This document shows, piece by piece, positions 1-10,207 of a stretch of DNA of 64,000 nt. Position 1 is the first letter of the stretch. Every line of letters begins with the position of its first letter. Source of the DNA: Saccharomycopsis fibuligera x Saccharomycopsis cf. fibuligera (Eukaryota > Ascomycota > Saccharomycetes > Ascoideales > Saccharomycopsidaceae); the NCBI GenBank assembly GCA_001936135.1, contig CP012817.1, positions 2,542,001 to 2,606,000 on the forward strand, read 5' to 3'. The notes beneath the pieces were generated by a model, which saw nothing but the letters and a program-made list of their open reading frames with translations, made no database searches and was not told where the DNA came from. The translations under genes were made by a program, and so were the position numbers.

Positions 1-1292
1 TTATACAGAGTAAGCTTAAAGTTAGTGACATAACTATGTAAGCAAGTAACGCATTAGGGTACCATAAAAAAGTATGGCATTATTGCCGATATTGAAATAA
101 AGACGTCATGAATGTGAGATACTTACAAAAGTGAGTTTATGCTACGAGAGCCTAAAAGAATTACATCTCGGAAAAATGTTGTAATGAATCAATACTATCT
201 TTTTAAAAAAAAAATTTTTTTTTTGGTTTGTGTCACAACAATATGTGTATGATAGAGAGGTTTAAATTGGCTATTGTTGAAACTTATTTAATTGGTCATT
301 TTTTGAAAACATAAAAGTTTCATAAGGCAAACTCAGCCAGCAGGCTTTTCTTGGTATTCTTAGCCCTGAGCCACCTTATTGTACTATAGTTTTAATAGGA
401 AATCTGACAAACATTTAATAAATAAAAGACAAAAAAGAATTTTAAAAGCCGAAAAGCAATATAAAATTGCGTGATATAAATTCCCATTTGAATGGCACTG
501 CAATTTCCATTTGCTGACAAGACGTATATAGGTAGTAGTTATGCAAGAGTATTATTTTTCTCTATTAATAAATCAATTATCATGTAATAGCACGTTTTAT
601 AATTTTTTTCAGAAAAGGAAAATAAATAGTATAAATATTATCACCCTTACTTATAATTTAGAGTCACTCTTGATTTCTTTATTGAGACAAGAAATACTTA
701 CCTACCAAGCGACCCTATTTTTTTTTAAAAAAAAAAAAAAGTTCATCATTAAAAAATTAAGAAAACCCTCATACACATCTTAGTGGGGGCAGATTGGTAG
801 ACCAAGCGATAATGTATTAACTAAGTACAATAAAATAGAAAAGCTGCTTCTACTTCAGGTAAAATAGTTAATTTCAGGGAATCTGAAAGAGAATATGATG
901 GGCTATTTTTAGACATGTTTCATCTATGCACACATATATAAATAGACTTCATTTCTAAAAGTGCAAGTATATGAACGTCTTAGGCACAGCGGCTACAGTA
1001 TTGCGAAGATTAAAATAAAGTAGAATTATTATTAAATGTAATCTAATCAGTTCAGATAAAGAAATTGTAATAGAAACAGAACTTGCAACGACAGGAACTA
1101 CAAATTATATGCCAATCTAATTCAAAAATCGAACAAATTCAAAAATTGTAAAACAAGAAAAAGCAAACAAAATAGTACACTATTAAACAAACAAAAAATG
1201 ACAAAACTTCCACAACATTAAAGTAACTCAAAAACTAACTTTAAAATGAAAAAACTTGAAAACAGTTATTTTCTAATCTCTAGTCCTAATTT
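1..1292. other. intergenic, no gene seen
   Basis: AT-rich sequence downstream of the PhoD-like gene, reaching the window edge. It holds short A/T homopolymers (about 205-222 and 719-740) and, from about 780, one copy of a dispersed LTR-like repeat listed separately. The only ORF of note, 80 codons from 541, is Phe/Lys-rich and spans a homopolymer; I do not support it as a gene. Confidence 0.6.
780..915 (+). repeat. dispersed LTR-like repeat, copy A
   Basis: This segment opens with TTAGTGGGGGCAGATTGGTA and continues with a block ATGTATTAACTAAGTACAA. The same order of motifs recurs near 7999 and 45709. Copies A and C also share a following CTTCT...GGTAAATAGT-like stretch and a later TTTCTAAAAG block. 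The shared left boundary (TGTAGTG in copies B and C) is typical of a solo LTR start. The right end is not resolved. No internal retroelement coding is attached. Confidence 0.45.
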
Positions 1293-3623
1293 TTAATCCT
1301 TCACCCCAATATCCTCTAATGCTTGTCTTTCAACCAAGGGAGGAATAACAACTTCATATCTAGCTCCTTTAGAATTAACCACAGTTGGCTCTCTTTCAAC
1401 ATGAATCACAGTCAGTAATCCGTTAGGTAAAACTGGATATGCAACTCTATCAATGGTATTTTTCTCCAAGGTGGTGTAAAGTTTAGCTTCGGTTTGACTG
1501 ACTGCGCCGTTAATGGCAGCGGCGTTAGCGGGATCATTACTGTTGGCAGCGGCGCCATTTGCAGCAGAACCATTTGCAGCAGAACCATTTGCAGCACCAT
1601 TGGCAGCATTGTTGATGATGTCAGCGGTAGTACCCGGAATGTTAGCGCCATTAGTAGCGCCTGCACCAGCAGAGTTGCCTGCAGAAGCAGTTGCAATTCC
1701 TTCATCATCAATCAAACCAGGTAATTTACCAACACCTTTGGCTACACCATCGTACTTAGGTACTTGTTTCACTAAGATCAAATCAGCCCAATTTCTTTTA
1801 TTATTGAACTCATCATTACCCCTAGCCACACCATTGACGTCCTGTTTGAACAATCTAACCATATCTTCATCGGTATTTCTATCAAATCTGTGCACCTTGG
1901 ATCTCTTTTGTAACAAGGTGGCCATTCCGTTAGGTGGTGGAGCATTTGTGATGGCGGAACTAATAATGTTCAAAATCAAACGAGGATCCCGTTCAGGAGC
2001 AGCCAAGATTTCTTCATTGGCTTGAATTTTTTTAGATTGCACTGTGTGTTTATGGATTCTGGATTTGAATCTTCCAACAGCAGCTAAATGAACATCACCA
2101 GATAAAATGGTGACACGAACACCATAACGAGCGCCAAAATCTTGCAAGAGGGCAACTAGCTTGTTACGCTCTGCTTTATGATGTTTAGCGCACCAATGAT
2201 CTTCCAAATCATCCAACACTTCCACACTTCCGTCGAATTCATTAACTAAACCTTTAGCAATGATCCCCTTTTGAGCTAAGCCCCTAATTGGAATGAAAAA
2301 TTTCGAAGTTAATAGTTTTTCAAGCCATACTAAACGAGGATATGCAATTGGAACACCAAGTAAGACCAAAAGATGTTTGATTTCTCCATTGGCCTGCTCA
2401 ATTTCTTTGCGTAATCTTTTGAAGATAATTGCGTAAGAATCAGCGGTCAACACTTGATCGCGACGACGTTCAGTACGACAATCTAATCCAACATAAGCAA
2501 TTTCACGTCCGAGTCTAATGTATTGAGAATGTGCTAATTGTTGAATGTATGGCCCTGGTTTATGACCCAAGATCCAAGATGGGTCAGTGGAATAAGTTGG
2601 ATCAACTGACTCTGGAGCAGTATGATGCTGAAACAACATATAATATTTGAAAGCGACTTCACCAAGGCCTTTGAAAATACTGGTGTTCATGGTTTGATGC
2701 TTATAAGTTCCGAAACCGTCAATGATGTCATGATCATCATAGATGTTGACTGTAGGAATAGTAGACATAGCGACGGGAAACAAGGCTTGCCAAGTTTGTC
2801 CATTAGCACCACTCCACCATCCTTTACCGAACCATTCGATGTATGCATTCAAATAAAACTCTCTCAAAGACTGAGCTAAATCATCAGTGAACTCTGCCTT
2901 AACTTTTTTCAACGGATTGACTTCTTCAAGCCACTCTTGGAAAAATTTACTAACGAGTTTAACCTTATCACAGTAAAGTTGATCACCACCGCCAATGGCA
3001 ACATGATAATGGTTGACCTCATGATTAGCAAGCACATCATACCAAAGACTGTTTTTATAAGCACTGGTTACGGTGGCTAACGAAAACCCATTACAAGAAA
3101 AACTCACGACGTTCATGGACTGAGCCAATGCAGGGACATAGAAATTGAACTCTGGCTTAACGGTGCCGTTGACAGAATAAACGACTTTTTGCTCAAAATC
3201 AAACAAGGACAAATCGACATTATAACGCCAAAATGAATAACCAGCTTCTTGGTAGATCAATTGGCCAGGGAAAGAGCCATTGAGGACAGTAACGTGGGAT
3301 GCTTGCTGGTCTTGCAAATAACGAGGAGCAGATGGACCAACAGTAAAATCAATGGCTGGTGGTTGGCCATTAGCATCATAAGTGCTGTGTTCGTCAAAAG
3401 TGACAAGCAAAATCGTACCTCTGTAGTTTGAGGAGTTGTTCTCCAAAGTTCCTAACAATCTGATGATTGGGCCGACTCTAACGTCGATTTGGGGAGTGCC
3501 GAATGGTTGGGATGAAGGAATTTGTTCAGGGACGCTATTGCCGGACTCGCTGCCAATTTTTGCATAGTAGTCTAACGGAAATTGAGTGAACCAGTCATTG
3601 GCGCTGACTGATTGTTCAGACAT
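1293..3623 (-). CDS. PhoD-like metallophosphatase
   Basis: A 776-residue protein of the fungal PhoD-like phosphatase group, predicted to hydrolyse phosphate esters with a binuclear metal site; substrate and compartment are unknown. Metal-binding motifs appear in the expected order: IGGGDQLYCD near residue 210, YDDHDIIDGFG near 296 and LSGDVHLAAVGRF near 508. No signal peptide or membrane helix is evident, so a soluble enzyme is inferred. Residues about 640-710 form an Ala/Asn/Gly/Ser-rich low-complexity stretch with repeated GAANGS-like units, probably a disordered insert ahead of a short conserved C-terminus. The start chosen is the first Met of an open frame, about 1.9 kb from the divergent HAS1. 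The family call rests on motif recognition; the specific role is not known to me. Confidence 0.85.
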   Translation of the reverse strand: MSEQSVSANDWFTQFPLDYYAKIGSESGNSVPEQIPSSQPFGTPQIDVRVGPIIRLLGTLENNSSNYRGTILLVTFDEHSTYDANGQPPAIDFTVGPSAPRYLQDQQASHVTVLNGSFPGQLIYQEAGYSFWRYNVDLSLFDFEQKVVYSVNGTVKPEFNFYVPALAQSMNVVSFSCNGFSLATVTSAYKNSLWYDVLANHEVNHYHVAIGGGDQLYCDKVKLVSKFFQEWLEEVNPLKKVKAEFTDDLAQSLREFYLNAYIEWFGKGWWSGANGQTWQALFPVAMSTIPTVNIYDDHDIIDGFGTYKHQTMNTSIFKGLGEVAFKYYMLFQHHTAPESVDPTYSTDPSWILGHKPGPYIQQLAHSQYIRLGREIAYVGLDCRTERRRDQVLTADSYAIIFKRLRKEIEQANGEIKHLLVLLGVPIAYPRLVWLEKLLTSKFFIPIRGLAQKGIIAKGLVNEFDGSVEVLDDLEDHWCAKHHKAERNKLVALLQDFGARYGVRVTILSGDVHLAAVGRFKSRIHKHTVQSKKIQANEEILAAPERDPRLILNIISSAITNAPPPNGMATLLQKRSKVHRFDRNTDEDMVRLFKQDVNGVARGNDEFNNKRNWADLILVKQVPKYDGVAKGVGKLPGLIDDEGIATASAGNSAGAGATNGANIPGTTADIINNAANGAANGSAANGSAANGAAANSNDPANAAAINGAVSQTEAKLYTTLEKNTIDRVAYPVLPNGLLTVIHVEREPTVVNSKGARYEVVIPPLVERQALEDIGVKD

Positions 3624-5327
3624 GATGGTTTGTGGGCCAATCGGTTTGAAAGTTTTGGCGTAATGTTGAATTTCAATATTGAAGATGAAATTCCAGCAAT
3701 TTCAAAAAGTAGCAATGGAAGAGTTGCGGTGGATAGCGAACGCCAAAAACTGGGGCCAGTTGTGTAAATGTGCGGATATAGCTATTCAAAGGCAACGAGT
3801 AGGAGGAAGGGAGGAAGAATGAAGATATATATGCGTGGATACGAATAAGTAGAGATGTTGGTAACGAGAAATATATATATGAAGTAAATACCAAGATTGC
3901 TCGTGGCGGGAGTGAAGATTACCGCAGGGCTGGCCACCGCTTCCTGCTATTGTTCTGCATGGAAGCGTGTGTTTTACGTAAGCAGAAACTGTAAACAAAT
4001 AGACAAATATAACTTCTGACATACACTCCAACCGCTCTCTATCTGATTTCATGCTACAGAGAATATGCTTCTCGGCTTAATGCTATTGTTCGCTCCATGG
4101 CCCACCCTATGAATAATCAAGAAGCTATTCAGCGGCCAGTTGTGTGAAAAACTCCGTTGCAAAGCCCCGTCCTGGCCAATAGAGGGCTCGTCATCCGTCA
4201 GCAGTGAAATACTGCTGAATAGCCAATCGAGCGAACAGTCAATCAGACAGGGTACAGCACAAGTTGCAAAGCGCACATGCTTGGCCCGTTGTAGCACCAG
4301 TATCACTTAGTGCTTGGTTTTTAATAAAGTGCTTCTGAAAGTACCCGATACAACTGAACAGCCGATGAGTATGCCTATACCACACTTTAGCACACCGAGT
4401 TACGTCGCATTGTGGCGGAGACGCATTTGCGGACGCTGTGAACCTGGATTTAAGTGGGTTTTAAATGGTGAAAATTTACTCTGGCGTGTCTGCCAAGCGA
4501 CTGGACCACTTAACTAACCTATTCTTCTCAGACACACAGCTCGCATCTCTTAATGCAGTCGTGGACTGATCCTTGGACGCTTGACACGGAACTACTGGTA
4601 GTGGTGGTGCTACTACCGTCTGCTCCCATTGATGGTGTCGTGTGCGGTGTGCTACTTCTCAGAGCGCACCCGCTTCCCACCGGGATTTGCAATGTGGTTT
4701 ACTAGCTGCTCTGCTTGGTACAATACGACGCGATGCCTTCTCCAGATTTCAAATCCGGAGAAAGATTACTGTGTTTTTCTTGGACACCTGTTTGTTGACT
4801 TGTGGTTGTAGTCACCGTCACCGTCACCATCACCATCATCGTGGATACAATGCTGTTTTGGCTTGGTACAGTACAAGATAGCCGCACTGGTAGCCTACTT
4901 GAACTTTGACGGTACTTTTTGCCGAAGATTTGGCAGGACTTTATTGGAACTGATAACAACACCTAATAGCGAAAACAACATTGGCTGGCTAAAAAGTTAT
5001 GTTTATAGTATAGCATGAGCACTTGGACGGTATAGTGCCCCGACCCGTCGCTCCAGATGCACAATGCGGTGGAAAATGAAAGAGCCGTGCTACACCTTTA
5101 GCCACTACAAAGCAATACTTTCTGGTTCAAATCTGCCAATGTGCTAGCTGGTAAACGCATTGCAAGCTCCAGTGGAATCCGCGAGGCTTCTATCTCCATC
5201 ACCAAGGCAGTATTCGCAGCGTTTATACCGAGTGAGCGAAACAAATGCACTTAGACGCAGCAATCACACTCCTATGCATTTATTTTCAATTTCTGGTTAC
5301 GAGCCCCTGTTCGAGATGGAAGAGGAA

Positions 5328-5358
<31 letters not shown>

Positions 5359-5532
5359 GTTTCTAGTCTGTTCTAAGATGAGCTTTTGATTTTACTGTTG
5401 TAGCGATATTTACTATTGAGTCTACTACTATCACTGCACTTCATCCACCCAGCCATATACTTCTGCTCATTTCGTTTGTGGTTCCTGTTTTCAACATATA
5501 ATAAGTAAGTAAAAAACAGCACGTCACACACC
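3624..5532. other. divergent intergenic region PhoD-like / HAS1
   Basis: 1.9 kb between two divergent genes, noticeably less AT-rich than the other gaps. It contains a short GTCACCGTCACC/CATCACC microsatellite near 4811-4842 and a run of 27 T at 5332-5358. Several ORFs of 60-90 codons on both strands lack recognisable motifs. A non-coding RNA is possible given the base composition, but I found no diagnostic motif for one. Confidence 0.5.
5322..5384 (+). promoter_or_regulatory. RRPE-like and PAC-like elements of HAS1
   Basis: GGAAAAAATTTTTT near 5324-5337 resembles the ribosome-biogenesis RRPE core (TGAAAAATTTT). AAGATGAGCT at 5375-5384 matches 8 of 10 positions of the PAC element GCGATGAGMT. 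Both lie 150-210 bases upstream of HAS1, an rRNA-processing helicase whose yeast orthologues carry such sites. This is inference from consensus matching. Confidence 0.45.
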
Positions 5533-7374
5533 ATGGCTAGCAAGGACAAGACCATTTCCAAGAAAAGAAGATCTCTTTCTCACAGAGACCAGGACCAGGA
5601 GCTCAAAGCAACCAAAAAGTCTAAGGTTTCTTCCCAAAAACAGCAACAGGAAGGAGAATCTGACGGTAAAGCAACCAAGAGTCACGAAAATGCTATAGAT
5701 CAGTTAGATAACCAATATGATGATATTGCTGGGTTGTTGGACGTCAAGGAAGACAAAAAGCCAAACAAAAAACAAGAATCTAAAAAGGAAACCCCAGAAA
5801 AGAAAGAAGTTTCCAATGAAGAAAAAGAAGAAGAAGAAGATGATGATGACGATGAAGAAGATGAAGAAAGCAAACCAAGCACTAGCGAAAATGCCAAAGA
5901 GGACGAAAGCGATCTTGAAGAAAATTCCAACACCCACACTTATAATGCCGCAAACCCAACCATTGCTGAAAAATTCAACGAATTGCAGCTTTCCAAGCCA
6001 ACTATTAAGGCCATTGAAGAAGAAATGGGATTTACTACAATGACCAAAGTTCAAGCTCGTACTATTCCTCCATTGCTTGCCGGTAAAGATGTTCTCGGCG
6101 CTGCTAAGACTGGCTCTGGTAAAACTCTTGCGTTTTTGATTCCAGCTATTGAAATGTTGTATTCCTTACGTTTCAAGCCAAGAAACGGTACTGGGGTAGT
6201 GGTAGTTTCTCCTACTAGAGAATTAGCATTACAAATTTTTGGTGTCGCTAGGGAATTAATGAAACATCATACTCAAACTTTTGGTATTGTTATTGGTGGG
6301 GCCAACCGTCGTGCTGAGGCTGAAAAATTGGTCAAGGGGGTCAATTTACTTATTGCTACCCCGGGCAGATTGCTCGATCATTTACAAAACACCAAGGGTT
6401 TTGTGTTTAAAAATTTGAAAGCTTTGGTTATTGATGAAGCTGATAGAATTTTGGAAATTGGGTTCGAAGAAGAAATGAAACAAATTATTAAGATTTTGCC
6501 TAATGAGAATAGACAATCAATGCTTTTCTCAGCCACACAAACTACTAAAGTGGATGATTTGGCTCGGATTTCTCTTAGACCAGGTCCATTGTACATTAAT
6601 GTTGACAGTTCAGAAGATAGTTCTACTGCCAATGGTCTTGAACAAGGTTATGTTGTTTGTGACAGTGACAAGAGATTTTTGCTTTTGTTTTCATTTTTGA
6701 AACGTAATCAGAAAAAGAAAGTCATTGTGTTTTTGTCAAGTTGTAACTGTGTCAAATATTACGGCGAGTTGCTCAATTATATTGATTTACCAGTATTAGA
6801 TTTACATGGTAAACAGAAACAGCAAAAACGTACCAACACTTTCTTCGAATTCTGTAATGCTAAGCAAGGTACTTTGATTTGTACTGATGTGGCCGCCCGT
6901 GGTCTTGATATTCCAGCAGTGGACTGGATTGTTCAATTTGATCCACCAGATGATCCAAGAGATTACATTCATCGTGTTGGGCGTACTGCCAGAGGGACAT
7001 CTGGTAAGGGGAAATCACTCATGTTTTTGACACCATCAGAATTAGGATTTTTGAGATACTTAAAAGCTGCCAAAGTGCCATTAAACGAATACGAATTTCC
7101 AACCAATAAAATTGCCAATGTGCAGCCGCAACTTGAAAAATTGATTGCTTCGAATTACTGGTTACATCAAAGTGCCAAGGATGGGTATAGATCATATTTG
7201 CAAGCTTATGCTAGCCATCATTTAAAAACGGTATATCAAATCGATAAATTGGATTTGGTTAAAGTTGCTAAAGGTTTTGGTTTTCCAGTGCCTCCAAGAG
7301 TGAACATAACTATTGGTGCAAGTGGAAAAGATAAGAAAGATAAAAAAGATAAGAAAAATAAAAAAAGACAATAA
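5533..7374 (+). CDS. HAS1: DEAD-box rRNA helicase Has1
   Basis: A 613-residue ATP-dependent RNA helicase of the nucleolus, required in yeast for 18S and 25S rRNA maturation and snoRNA release. An acidic/lysine-rich N-terminus (1-140, long Glu/Asp run) precedes the helicase core: Q-motif region near 147-170, Walker [10 protein letters not shown] near 190, PTREL near 229, DEAD in VIDEADRIL near 299, SAT near 335, and HRVGRTAR near 480. The tail is Lys/Asp-rich ([10 protein letters not shown]), as in nucleolar helicases. The phrase [20 protein letters not shown] and the overall length fit Has1 better than other DEAD-box paralogues. The ATG at 5533 is the first in frame. No in-frame CTG codon was found across the gene, matching the bias of this genome. 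Confidence 0.95.
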   Translation: MASKDKTISKKRRSLSHRDQDQELKATKKSKVSSQKQQQEGESDGKATKSHENAIDQLDNQYDDIAGLLDVKEDKKPNKKQESKKETPEKKEVSNEEKEEEEDDDDDEEDEESKPSTSENAKEDESDLEENSNTHTYNAANPTIAEKFNELQLSKPTIKAIEEEMGFTTMTKVQARTIPPLLAGKDVLGAAKTGSGKTLAFLIPAIEMLYSLRFKPRNGTGVVVVSPTRELALQIFGVARELMKHHTQTFGIVIGGANRRAEAEKLVKGVNLLIATPGRLLDHLQNTKGFVFKNLKALVIDEADRILEIGFEEEMKQIIKILPNENRQSMLFSATQTTKVDDLARISLRPGPLYINVDSSEDSSTANGLEQGYVVCDSDKRFLLLFSFLKRNQKKKVIVFLSSCNCVKYYGELLNYIDLPVLDLHGKQKQQKRTNTFFEFCNAKQGTLICTDVAARGLDIPAVDWIVQFDPPDDPRDYIHRVGRTARGTSGKGKSLMFLTPSELGFLRYLKAAKVPLNEYEFPTNKIANVQPQLEKLIASNYWLHQSAKDGYRSYLQAYASHHLKTVYQIDKLDLVKVAKGFGFPVPPRVNITIGASGKDKKDKKDKKNKKRQ

Positions 7375-8417
7375 GAAAACAAATTAATCAGAGAGCGAAT
7401 CGCATTTTGTTTTCTACTGTTTTCTTTATTGCCTTTACTTTGCTCTTATTTTGGTCTTTTTCATATCTCATTTTTATTCATTTTGTATCCTTTTTTGTCA
7501 TTCACATTTTACTTTTTTATTTTTTTCACATTCTCCCCGTTTCATTCTATGTATTATAGACTCAAGTAGCAAGTAATAATAGTGATTTTGCCATCAAAAA
7601 AATATAATCACAAATAGCAGTAAGCTGTAGTACACGTGTTGTATCTTCAAAGGTCTTAAGTCAAGTATATTTGCTAATCAAGGTCTGGCCGGTGATTGAT
7701 GATGTTGTGCCTTCACTATTGGCCTAGATATAAATATTGAGCGTTTTTTGAAAACCTAGCCCGTCCATTTTGTCGTCAGGTAAATTTCATAGTATTAGCT
7801 TTCAAGCTCGAAGCGCCTCTTGCACTGCAACGGTGCAGTGCAACGGTCTACTGTCGCAACGTCTCCTATTTGTCGTCTTACGACTCATCAAGCCCTGCCA
7901 ATTAAAAATAGTTAATCGAGATATATATACATATAGTGCAACCGAAATTGCAAGAATAGTTTGAGCAACGGTGTGTATCACTTAGGCAAGCATAACATTG
8001 TAGTGGGGCTGATTAGTAGATTAAGCGATGATGTATTAACTGTGTACAACTAAATAGAAAAACAGTGGTAAAAATACGTCGAGAAGCAATCTTTCGTTAT
8101 TAAACTTATTTTAATTCATACAAAACTACTTATTGTAGCATATCATATCATACCATATATAACATAGCAATAAACAAAAAGAACCAACTCAACAAGACCA
8201 GCTACACATAATGCACCTATTATCTCATTGAGCTATCTTTAGCAACAATGTTATTGCACTAATAATATTCAATCGGCAAGTAAATCAAGTCAATCTATTT
8301 TATTTTATTTTGTATTCATTTTTTTGGTTATTTAATTTTGAACGGTCGCGGCAATAATCGATAACAACCAACTATACTTGACATTTATTGACTCATAAGC
8401 GAGTTAAAGCAGTTAGC
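7375..8417. other. convergent intergenic HAS1 / metallothionein
   Basis: About 1 kb between the ends of HAS1 and the metallothionein gene. It has a T-rich 3' flank after HAS1 (7400-7560), an E-box-like CACGTG at about 7635, and copy B of the dispersed repeat. No ORF here is convincing. Confidence 0.5.
7999..8068 (+). repeat. dispersed LTR-like repeat, copy B
   Basis: It starts TGTAGTGGGGCTGATTAGTA and continues with AAGCGATGATGTATTAAC and GTACAACTAAATAGAAAAA. This is the same motif order as copy A (from 780) and copy C (from 45709). After about 70 bases the resemblance fades, so it is a truncated or decayed copy. Confidence 0.5.
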
Positions 8418-8504
8418 TTATTTAGAGCTGGAACCGCAGCCGGAACAGTCGCAGTTACCGGAAGAACAGGTGCAGTCTTTAGTAGTAGAACAAGAGCAAG
8501 GCAT
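8418..8504 (-). CDS. 28-residue Neurospora-type metallothionein
   Basis: A very short ORF of 28 codons plus stop. It has seven cysteines (residues 3, 5, 11, 13, 18, 20, 23) arranged C-x-C-x5-C-x-C-x4-C-x-C-x2-C, no aromatic residues, and otherwise mostly Ser, Gly and Thr. That spacing is nearly the one of the Neurospora crassa copper metallothionein (x3 instead of x4 in one gap), so a cytosolic Cu(I)-thiolate buffer is the natural reading. The ATG at 8504 is preceded by a TATA-like TTATAAT on the same strand near 8566-8572, and a sequence fitting the Ace1 site pattern HTHNNGCTGD lies at 8596-8605. The stop TAA follows a Ser-Ser-Ser-Lys tail. Codons are the preferred yeast set, suggesting high expression. 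A copper-fist regulator lies 48 kb away in this window. Confidence 0.85.
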   Translation of the reverse strand: MPCSCSTTKDCTCSSGNCDCSGCGSSSK

Positions 8505-8595
8505 TTTGACTAATTGTGTGTATATGCGTTCAGATTAATGGTGTTTGTAGAAGTTGAAGTCGTAGTATTATAACTTTTGATCTAACTGTGGCAAT

Positions 8596-8605
8596 TCAGC
8601 AAAAT
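8596..8605 (-). promoter_or_regulatory. candidate copper-response (Ace1/Cup2-type) site
   Basis: On the minus strand the sequence ATTTTGCTGA fits the published Ace1 pattern HTHNNGCTGD. It sits about 92-101 bases upstream of the metallothionein start. Only one clear copy was found, so the call is tentative. Confidence 0.35.
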
Positions 8606-8834
8606 TGAATTAAATTAGATCAATATTCCTCGAGAAAACAGTGGTGGCGGCGGTCATTTTATACTGTGATCTGCGCAGTTTTTGCTGCCACCGCACTTAT
8701 CTAAGCGCTGACAAAGAATCGGGACATGATCTCAGTCACCCGTTTCATTTCCAGTTTCTTTTTCAAGTCGGTTGCATTTGCGCGGTTTGTGCTGCCTTCT
8801 GAGAGGTTTTTGCTGGCTGATGGATATCAATAGA

Positions 8835-8890
8835 ATCACAATAGGCTGATTAGCAATAGGCTGACAACAATAGGCTGATTACCATTAGGC
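8835..8890 (+). repeat. imperfect tandem repeat, AATAGGCTGATTA unit
   Basis: Four consecutive imperfect copies of a 14-17 base unit can be read: AATAGGCTGATTA, AATAGGCTGACAA, AATAGGCTGATTA, ATTAGGCTTACTG, with spacers of 2-5 bases. Function is unknown; they lie 330 bases upstream of the metallothionein start. Confidence 0.6.
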
Positions 8891-10118
8891 TTACTGGCAA
8901 CATATGTACATACTATTATGTCATAGCACATCACAGTATTTCGCCACTACCTAGAGATACATGGTCATTTTTTTATCAAACGCAGTGCGTTTGAGCCACT
9001 TGCGATTGGTTTTATTACTTTATTTAATGCTTTTTGTGCGTATTTTATAGTCGTAAAGATGCTTCCATCACAGATACGACTACACTTTGCAATTTAAAGA
9101 TTTTTTTTTTTTTTCCAACAGTGCGGAGCGATTTTTCGAGCCAAAGGCGGTTGCACCTGCTGTATTGAATGGCGAATGCCTCCTGTCTGCCTATAAACCC
9201 AATCTTACACACTTAAGCCTTCAAAAGCATACATTTACCTGGATAGCGGATATCATAAATGCACATTGAAGTTTGTCCTCTTGTGAAAGTTCCAAATTGG
9301 TCTAGGCTAACTTTTTGTGAGGTAGCAGATTTCACTTGCGTTGACACTGAAGAGTCTGGAACTAATGTTAAATTCCCAAAATCTCTTGTAATCGTTTAAA
9401 CAGATCAGTAATTTAACTTTTTAATCCTCAAAGAACTATATTAGTACCTCTTTTGTCTTTGTGTTTCTGTGAATTTATTCTATTTGTATTTTATGTTATA
9501 GTATATCTTTAAAAGTACTTAACGTTTTAAAGGCCCATAGGTGTAAGCATCTGTATCTGATAAAACCGTACAGGCGATATCAACTTCTTACACCAACTCA
9601 ATAAACTTTCTAAAATTAATTATTGGAATTGGTTATCGAATAGTGAACGATCAATGTTTATGAAACAAAAATGAGCAAAACAGAACGTAATACATGATTA
9701 CTACAGAGACTGTTACAGCACTATAATCGCTAGAATATCTGACGATTTTTACAATATTATGACTGCGTCAAAACGCAATAAAATGCATAAATATGTACAA
9801 TAGCGCATATATCCGCATGGAAAGATGAAAGAAAAACGATCTGAGAAAAAAAAAATTTTTTTTTTTTTTTTTTTTTTTTTTGTGCAGGAAAGGATTAACA
9901 ATTTTTTTTATCATCATTATCATCGTTAAGGCAATCGACAGACAGTCTTAAAACACTTTCAAGTTTTTTACGCTTGCGAATATTTCTCGCTTTTCTTGGT
10001 ATCCTTATACAAACGATAATACTGCATTAGAAGGAACACCATTAAGGCATCAGGTCAAATTCAAAAAGACGATAAAAAAAACCACTGCATTGCATTTTAC
10101 GAGACGCAAGCATTATTT

Positions 10119-10128
10119 ATCTCATCGC
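10119..10128 (-). promoter_or_regulatory. PAC element upstream of SRP40
   Basis: The plus strand reads ATCTCATCGC, the reverse complement of GCGATGAGAT. This is a full match to the PAC consensus GCGATGAGMT bound by Tod6/Dot6 at ribosome-biogenesis promoters. It is 80 bases upstream of the SRP40 ATG. Confidence 0.65.
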
Positions 10129-10207
10129 ATCATATTTTCTCCAGTTTTATCATAAATAAAAAAATAATAGCAATACTGTAATTTAGTATTTTGATAATCT
10201 AATCAAA

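Larger units (their letters stand above)
8505..10207. other. divergent intergenic metallothionein / SRP40
   Basis: 1.7 kb with no supported coding region. Besides the metallothionein promoter it carries short imperfect tandem repeats of an AATAGGCTGATTA-like unit at about 8835-8890 and an A10/T26 junction at 9846-9881. The SRP40 promoter lies at the right end. A 60-codon ORF at 9087 is not convincing. Confidence 0.5.

Noticed and set aside
3624-5532. RNase P/MRP, SRP or telomerase RNA in the GC-richer gap
   Set aside because: None of the conserved short motifs of these RNAs could be identified by eye; a covariance-model search would be decisive.
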